DNA of 64,000 bases from Nocardioides ganghwensis (GTDB taxonomy: Bacteria > Actinomycetota > Actinomycetes > Propionibacteriales > Nocardioidaceae): the NCBI RefSeq assembly GCF_014779655.1, contig NZ_JACXYX010000003.1:1-64000 (forward strand), given 5' to 3'. Position numbers and translations under genes: made by a program. Positions 59,965-64,000 of the stretch are shown piece after piece. Within the stretch, counting starts at the first letter, position 1. Every line of letters starts with the position of its first letter. Below the pieces are notes generated by a model that saw only the letters and a program-made list of their open reading frames with translations, was not told the origin of the DNA and did no database searches.

Positions 59965-61548
59965 ATGAGCCCGGAGACGCCCACCGTCGAGATGCACCCG
60001 CAGCGCTGGGGCGACCCTGCCGCCGCCACCGCCCTGCCCGAGTCCGCGCTGGGCCTGGTCGACCTCGCCTTCGGCCTCCAGGACCGGCCGGCCGCGACCG
60101 GTGCGACCCCGCCTCCTTCCGCGCTCGACGACGTCCTGCTCGACGGGCTGCGGGGGATCGTGGGGGCTGAGCACGTGCTGGTCGACGACGCGACCCGCGC
60201 CCTGCGTACGCGTGGGAAGTCCACCCCCGACCTGCTCCGCGCGCGGGCCGGCGACCTGGCCGACGCCCCCGACGCGGTGGTGCGCCCGGACGGGCACGCC
60301 GAGGTCGAGGCGGTGCTGGCGTGGGCGCACGAGCACCGCGTCGCGGTCGTCCCCTTCGGCGGCGGCACCTGCGTCACGGGTGGCCTCGCGGCCCGCCGTG
60401 ACGGGTTCGCCGGGCTGGTCTCCCTCGACCTCGTGCGGATGAAGCGGCTGCTCGCCGTCGACGACGTCTCGATGACCGCGACGCTGCAGCCCGGGCTCCG
60501 GGGGCCCGAGGCGGAGGCGTTGCTCGCGGCCCACGGCCTGACGCTGGGCCACTTCCCGCAGTCGTTCGAGCACGCGTCGATCGGTGGGTTCGCCGCCACT
60601 CGCTCCAGCGGCCAGTCGAGCGCGGGCTACGGCCGCTTCGACGCGATGGTCGTCGGCCTCACCGCGGCCACCCCGACCGGACCGCTCGACCTCGGCTCGG
60701 CGCCGGCCAACGCCGCCGGCCCCGACCTGCGCCAGCTCCTGCTCGGCTCGGAGGGCGCCTTCGGCGTGATCACGTCGGTGACGGTCCGCGTCCGCCGACT
60801 CCCGGAGGTGAGGGCGTACGAGGGGTGGCGCTGGCCGTCGTTCGACGCAGGGTCCGACGCCATGCGCACGCTCGCCCAGGCCGGCCTGCTGCCGACGGTG
60901 CTGCGGCTCTCCGACGAGTCGGAGACGGCGATCAACCTCGCCGACCCCTCGTCCATCGGCGGCGCCGACGACCCCGGCTGCCTGATGGTCACCGGATACG
61001 AGGGCACCGGGGAGCAGGTCGCCGCCCGGCGCGACGCCGTCACGGCCGCGCTGACCCGCCTCGGCGGGACACCGCTGGGCACGGAGCCGGGGGACAAGTG
61101 GGTGCAGGGGCGGTTCCACGCGCCCTACCTCCGCGACGCCCTCCTCGACCACGGCGTCCTCGTCGAGACCCTCGAGACCGCGACCTTCTGGTCCAACCGC
61201 GGGCGCCTGTACGCCGACGTGAAGGCGGCGCTCACCGGTGCGCTCGGCGAGGGGGCGCTGGTGCTCTGCCACGTCTCGCACGTCTACGAGACCGGCTGCT
61301 CGCTCTACTTCACTGTCGCCGTCCGGCAGGGCGACGACCCGATCGCCCAGTGGCAGGCCGCCAAGGCGGCGGCCAGCGACGCGATCATCGCCGCCGGTGC
61401 GACCATCACCCACCACCACGCCGTCGGCACCGACCACCGCCCGTGGTTCGCCGAGGAGGTCGGCGAGGTCGGCGTACGGGTGCTGCGCGCGGTCAAGGCC
61501 GAGCTCGACCCGGCCGGAATCCTCAACCCGGGCGTGCTCGTCCCCTGA
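59965..61548 (+). CDS. FAD-binding oxidase, alkyl-DHAP synthase-like
   Basis: 527 aa. The PCMH-type FAD domain shows VVRPDGHAEVEAVLAWAHEH, FGGGTCVTGGL, FPQSFEHASIGGFAATRSSGQSSAGYG and LLGSEGAFGVITSVTVR. The C-terminal domain contains the AGPS-type THHHAVGTDH motif near residue 475 and ends LDPAGILNPGVL. Alkyldihydroxyacetonephosphate synthase exchanges the acyl chain of acyl-DHAP for a fatty alcohol, the committed step of ether-lipid synthesis; bacterial homologues are often annotated as D-lactate-like oxidases, so activity is uncertain. It is divergent from TetR-glpD with a shared operator-like site. Confidence 0.8.
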   Translation: MSPETPTVEMHPQRWGDPAAATALPESALGLVDLAFGLQDRPAATGATPPPSALDDVLLDGLRGIVGAEHVLVDDATRALRTRGKSTPDLLRARAGDLADAPDAVVRPDGHAEVEAVLAWAHEHRVAVVPFGGGTCVTGGLAARRDGFAGLVSLDLVRMKRLLAVDDVSMTATLQPGLRGPEAEALLAAHGLTLGHFPQSFEHASIGGFAATRSSGQSSAGYGRFDAMVVGLTAATPTGPLDLGSAPANAAGPDLRQLLLGSEGAFGVITSVTVRVRRLPEVRAYEGWRWPSFDAGSDAMRTLAQAGLLPTVLRLSDESETAINLADPSSIGGADDPGCLMVTGYEGTGEQVAARRDAVTAALTRLGGTPLGTEPGDKWVQGRFHAPYLRDALLDHGVLVETLETATFWSNRGRLYADVKAALTGALGEGALVLCHVSHVYETGCSLYFTVAVRQGDDPIAQWQAAKAAASDAIIAAGATITHHHAVGTDHRPWFAEEVGEVGVRVLRAVKAELDPAGILNPGVLVP

Positions 61549-61557
61549 CCCGGGCGG

Positions 61558-61601
61558 GCGTCATACGGATCCGCACCAATGGGTGGTGGTCGGTATGACG
61601 C
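61558..61601. repeat. 44-bp hairpin repeat, copy 1
   Basis: Arms GCGTCATAC (61558-61566) and GTATGACGC (61593-61601) are perfectly complementary. It differs from copy 2 at four positions. It begins 10 bases after the AGPS-like stop and can act as a terminator between convergent genes. Confidence 0.75.
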
Positions 61602-61621
61602 GCGCCGCCCGGTTCGCCGCT

Positions 61622-61665
61622 GCGTCATACGGATCCGGACCCATGCGTGGCGGTCGGTATGACGC
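61622..61665. repeat. 44-bp hairpin repeat, copy 2
   Basis: Arms GCGTCATAC (61622-61630) and GTATGACGC (61657-61665). Same length and orientation as copy 1 at a 64-base offset, with 40 of 44 positions identical. It ends 17 bases before the pirin stop. Confidence 0.75.
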
Positions 61666-61682
61666 TGGCGGGTCGGGTGGGC

Positions 61683-62378
61683 TCAACCAGCGGTGGCGAA
61701 GGACCAGACGAGCAGCTCGCTCTCCTCGGTCGCGGTGACGACGTGACCCGGCTCGTCGGAGATCCGTACGGCGTCCCCGCCGCGCAACGAGTGGGGGCCG
61801 AGGTCGACCGCACCGGTGGCCGCGAAGACGTGCTGGCGCGGGTCGTCGGGCAGCACCACCGAACCGCCCGGCGCGAGCCGGGCGACGAGCAGGCGCGCGC
61901 CGGTGGTGCCGATCGGCAGGCCTCCGCCCCCGACCACCTCCACGAGGCCCGACGCCGGCTGCGGCGCCTCACCCACGACGTACGCCGGGGTGGCGCCCGA
62001 AGCAGACGGCGCCAGCCACGCCTGGACGAAGCGGCACCGTCCGGACTGCGGGTCGGCCACCTCGCTGTGGCGGATCCCGGTGCCGGCCGAGAGCACCTGC
62101 GCGCGACCGGCCTCCACGACGTGCTGGGCACCTGAACGAGCCGAGTCGGTGTGAACGAGCGCCCCCTCGAGCACCCACGTGACGATCTCCAGCTCGGAGT
62201 GCGGATGGTCGGGGTAGCCCGCGCCCGGGGCGACCTCGTCGTCGTTGTGGCACACCAGCGGGCCGAACCCGAGGTTGCCGGGGTCGAAGTGCGGGCCGAA
62301 CGAGAAGGAATGGCGCGTCAGGCGCCCCCTGACGGCCTCCGACGACCTGTCGGAACCGGCGTACAGGGCCACTGTCAT
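61683..62378 (-). CDS. pirin-like bicupin protein
   Basis: 231 aa. The N-terminal cupin begins RHSFSFGPHFDPGNLGFGPL, and the metal-site motif is intact: His58 and His60 (DHPHSELE), His104 and Glu106 (GIRHSE). A second cupin follows (about 130-231). Pirin-family members are quercetinases or iron-dependent regulators; the substrate is undetermined. The ATG at 62378 lies only 18 bases from the start of the divergent beta-glucosidase, so promoters must reach into coding DNA. Confidence 0.87.
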   Translation of the reverse strand: MTVALYAGSDRSSEAVRGRLTRHSFSFGPHFDPGNLGFGPLVCHNDDEVAPGAGYPDHPHSELEIVTWVLEGALVHTDSARSGAQHVVEAGRAQVLSAGTGIRHSEVADPQSGRCRFVQAWLAPSASGATPAYVVGEAPQPASGLVEVVGGGGLPIGTTGARLLVARLAPGGSVVLPDDPRQHVFAATGAVDLGPHSLRGGDAVRISDEPGHVVTATEESELLVWSFATAG

Positions 62379-62396
62379 GCCGATATCTTCGCGGAT

Positions 62397-63746
62397 GTGC
62401 CTTCCCCCCAGGACGTCCCCCTGCTGCCCCCTGGGTTCCGCTTCGGAACCAGCACGGCGAGCTACCAGATCGAGGGCGCCGTGGCCGAGGACGGGCGCGG
62501 CCCGAGCATCTGGGACACCTTCACCGCCGAGCCCGGTCGCGTCGCCGACGGGAGCACCGGCGCTGTCGCCTGCGACCACTACCACCGGGTGGAGGAGGAC
62601 GTCGCGCTGATGAAGGAGCTGGGCACGGGGGGCTACCGCTTCTCGATCGCCTGGCCGCGGATCCAGCCCACCGGGCGGGGGCCGGCCAACGAGAAGGGCC
62701 TCGCGTTCTACGACCGGCTCATCGACACGCTCCTGGCCAACGGTCAGCAGCCGATGGTCACGCTCTACCACTGGGACCTGCCGCAGGCGCTGGAGGACGA
62801 CGGCGGCTGGCTCAACCGCGACACCGTCGACCGGTTCGCCGAGTACGCCTCGATCGTCGGCGAGCGCTTCGCCGACCGGGTCGAGCACTGGATCCCGGTC
62901 AACGAGCCCAACGTGGCCTCGATCCTCGGCTACGGGATGGGCACCCACGCGCCCGGCAAGAAGCTGCTCTTCGACTGCCTGCCCGCCGCGCACCACCTGC
63001 TGCTGGCCCACGGCCGCGCCGCGATCGAGCTGCGCCGCGCCGGCGCCGCGTCCGTCGGTTGCGCCAACAACCACGCGCCCATCTGGCCCGCCAGCGACGA
63101 CGACGCCGACGTCGGGATGAGCAAGATCTTCGACGCGCTGTGGAACGGCACGTTCCTCGAGCCGATGCTGCTCGGTCGCTACCCGGCCGACCTGATGCCG
63201 CTCTTCGAGGAGTTCATGGCCGACGGCGACCTCGCGACCATCCGCCAGCCGCTCGACTTCTACGGCGTCAACTACTACAACCCGATGAAGGTCGCCGCCG
63301 CCGACGAGGACTCGGAGACGCCGTTCGAGTTCCGCGAGGTGGTGGGCTACCCCACCACCGACTTCGGCTGGCCGATCGTCCCCGACGCGCTGCGCGAGTG
63401 GCTGGTCATGTTCCGCGCGCGCTTCCGCGCCGCGCTGCCGCCGATCATGATCACCGAGTCGGGCTGCAGCTATGGCATGGGGCCCGACGAGAACGGCGTC
63501 GTCGACGACCAGCCGCGCATCGACTACCTCCGAGCCCACGTCAACGCCGTCTCCGAGGCCATCCAGCGCGGCGTGGACGTCCGCGGCTACTACTGCTGGT
63601 CACTGATGGACAACTTCGAGTGGGCCGAGGGCTACACCCAGCGCTTCGGGCTGGTCCACGTCGACTACGACACGCTGGAGCGGACCCGCAAGAAGTCGTT
63701 CCACTGGTACGCCGACCTCATCAGGGCGCAGCCCCAGCACCTCTGA
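62397..63746 (+). CDS. GH1 family beta-glucosidase
   Basis: 449 aa, the standard GH1 length. FRFGTSTASYQIEGAVAEDGRGPSIWD opens the barrel. The acid/base is Glu170 in PVNEPNV and the nucleophile Glu354 in MITESGC (ITENG in most relatives). YCWSLMDNFEWAEGYTQRFGLVHVDY near the end is the aglycone/sugar region. No signal peptide, so an intracellular enzyme cleaving imported beta-glucosides. The GTG at 62397 has no ribosome site and very little upstream space, suggesting a leaderless transcript. Confidence 0.92.
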   Translation: MPSPQDVPLLPPGFRFGTSTASYQIEGAVAEDGRGPSIWDTFTAEPGRVADGSTGAVACDHYHRVEEDVALMKELGTGGYRFSIAWPRIQPTGRGPANEKGLAFYDRLIDTLLANGQQPMVTLYHWDLPQALEDDGGWLNRDTVDRFAEYASIVGERFADRVEHWIPVNEPNVASILGYGMGTHAPGKKLLFDCLPAAHHLLLAHGRAAIELRRAGAASVGCANNHAPIWPASDDDADVGMSKIFDALWNGTFLEPMLLGRYPADLMPLFEEFMADGDLATIRQPLDFYGVNYYNPMKVAAADEDSETPFEFREVVGYPTTDFGWPIVPDALREWLVMFRARFRAALPPIMITESGCSYGMGPDENGVVDDQPRIDYLRAHVNAVSEAIQRGVDVRGYYCWSLMDNFEWAEGYTQRFGLVHVDYDTLERTRKKSFHWYADLIRAQPQHL

Positions 63747-63749
63747 GCC

Positions 63750-64000
63750 TCGGTTTCGACTCGGGCTCGTTCCTCGCCCGGCTCAACCGGCGGTGTGGTG
63801 GCGAGCGTGGACCCGCTGGTTGAGCAGCGAGCGTGGACCCGCTGGTTGAGAGGCGGAGCGCAGCGGTGCCGCTGGTTGAGCAGCGAGCGCAGCGAGCGTG
63901 TCGAAACCGAGATTCATGGGTGACCTTGGGTTTCGACTCGGGCTCGTTCCTCGCCCGGCTCAACCGGCGGTGGTCGTTCCTCGCCCGGCTCAACCGGCGG
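63750..64000. repeat. array of dispersed intergenic repeats at the right edge
   Basis: A 42-base unit (GGTTTCGACTCGGGCTCGTT, then CCTCGCCCGGCTCAACCGGCGG) occurs at 63752-63793 and 63929-63970, and its last 27 bases recur at 63974-64000. Between them are several CTGGTTGAG-CAGCGAGCG words in the opposite sense. CTCGGTTTCGAC (63750) and GTCGAAACCGAG (63900-63911) could close a long stem. The array continues beyond the window. No gene lies in these 254 bases. Confidence 0.8.

Overview
The window looks like chromosome of a high-GC actinobacterium, most likely a Nocardioides-type member of the Nocardioidaceae. This is inferred from the strong G/C third-position bias, frequent GTG/TTG starts, many ATGA/GTGA stop-start overlaps, and family content: mycothiol-type DinB enzymes, a CsoR copper repressor, CE1758/CE1759 flavin enzymes and a DUF6351 secreted protein. 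No rRNA, tRNA, CRISPR array, transposase or integrase was recognised.

Left end (1 to about 6.9 kb): an accessory stretch of visibly lower GC and weaker codon bias. It holds a KAP-family P-loop NTPase, two single-TM proteins of unknown function, a lipoprotein with a cupredoxin-like C-terminus and an NTF2-like protein, separated by long empty spacers.

7-19.4 kb: a subtilisin-family protease without a signal peptide, a small hydrophilic protein, a secreted GGxGxD repeat protein built on three 330-bp units, a PepE-like peptidase, a DinB protein, two small membrane proteins, a translationally coupled DUF4956-VTC-CotH operon, an EcsC protein and a secreted alpha/beta hydrolase.

19.4-29 kb: a CitA/DcuS-type two-component pair convergent with a tctCBA tripartite tricarboxylate transporter operon, then a copper operon (csoR, copZ, His-rich membrane protein, copA) with a palindromic CsoR-type operator.

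29-42.3 kb: two paralogous LuxR-type regulators (29.1 and 42.3 kb), a GDPD, a TPR protein divergent from an LLM oxidoreductase and its FMN reductase, a large catalase, small metabolic proteins, a zinc-ribbon/SDR fusion and a DUF6351 protein.

42.3-51.4 kb: an ABC exporter of two ATPases and two large FtsX-type permeases, divergent from the second LuxR regulator, then two tandem orphan OmpR-type response regulators.

51.5-64 kb: a GNAT protein, a DEAD-box helicase, YceI, a 41-aa protein, an 86-aa protein with glmS, a TetR-glpD pair divergent from an alkyl-DHAP-synthase-like enzyme (a possible ether-lipid branch), a pirin divergent from a GH1 beta-glucosidase, and a terminal array of intergenic repeats.

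The most unusual signals are: a 13-residue peptide shared by the N-terminus of the TPR protein and the C-terminus of the nearby FMN reductase; a 17-bp promoter motif shared by the LLM and YceI genes; two short repeat-derived ORFs that bridge adjacent genes by ATGA overlaps at both ends; and a phosphoacceptor Asp-to-Glu change in one of the two LuxR paralogues.
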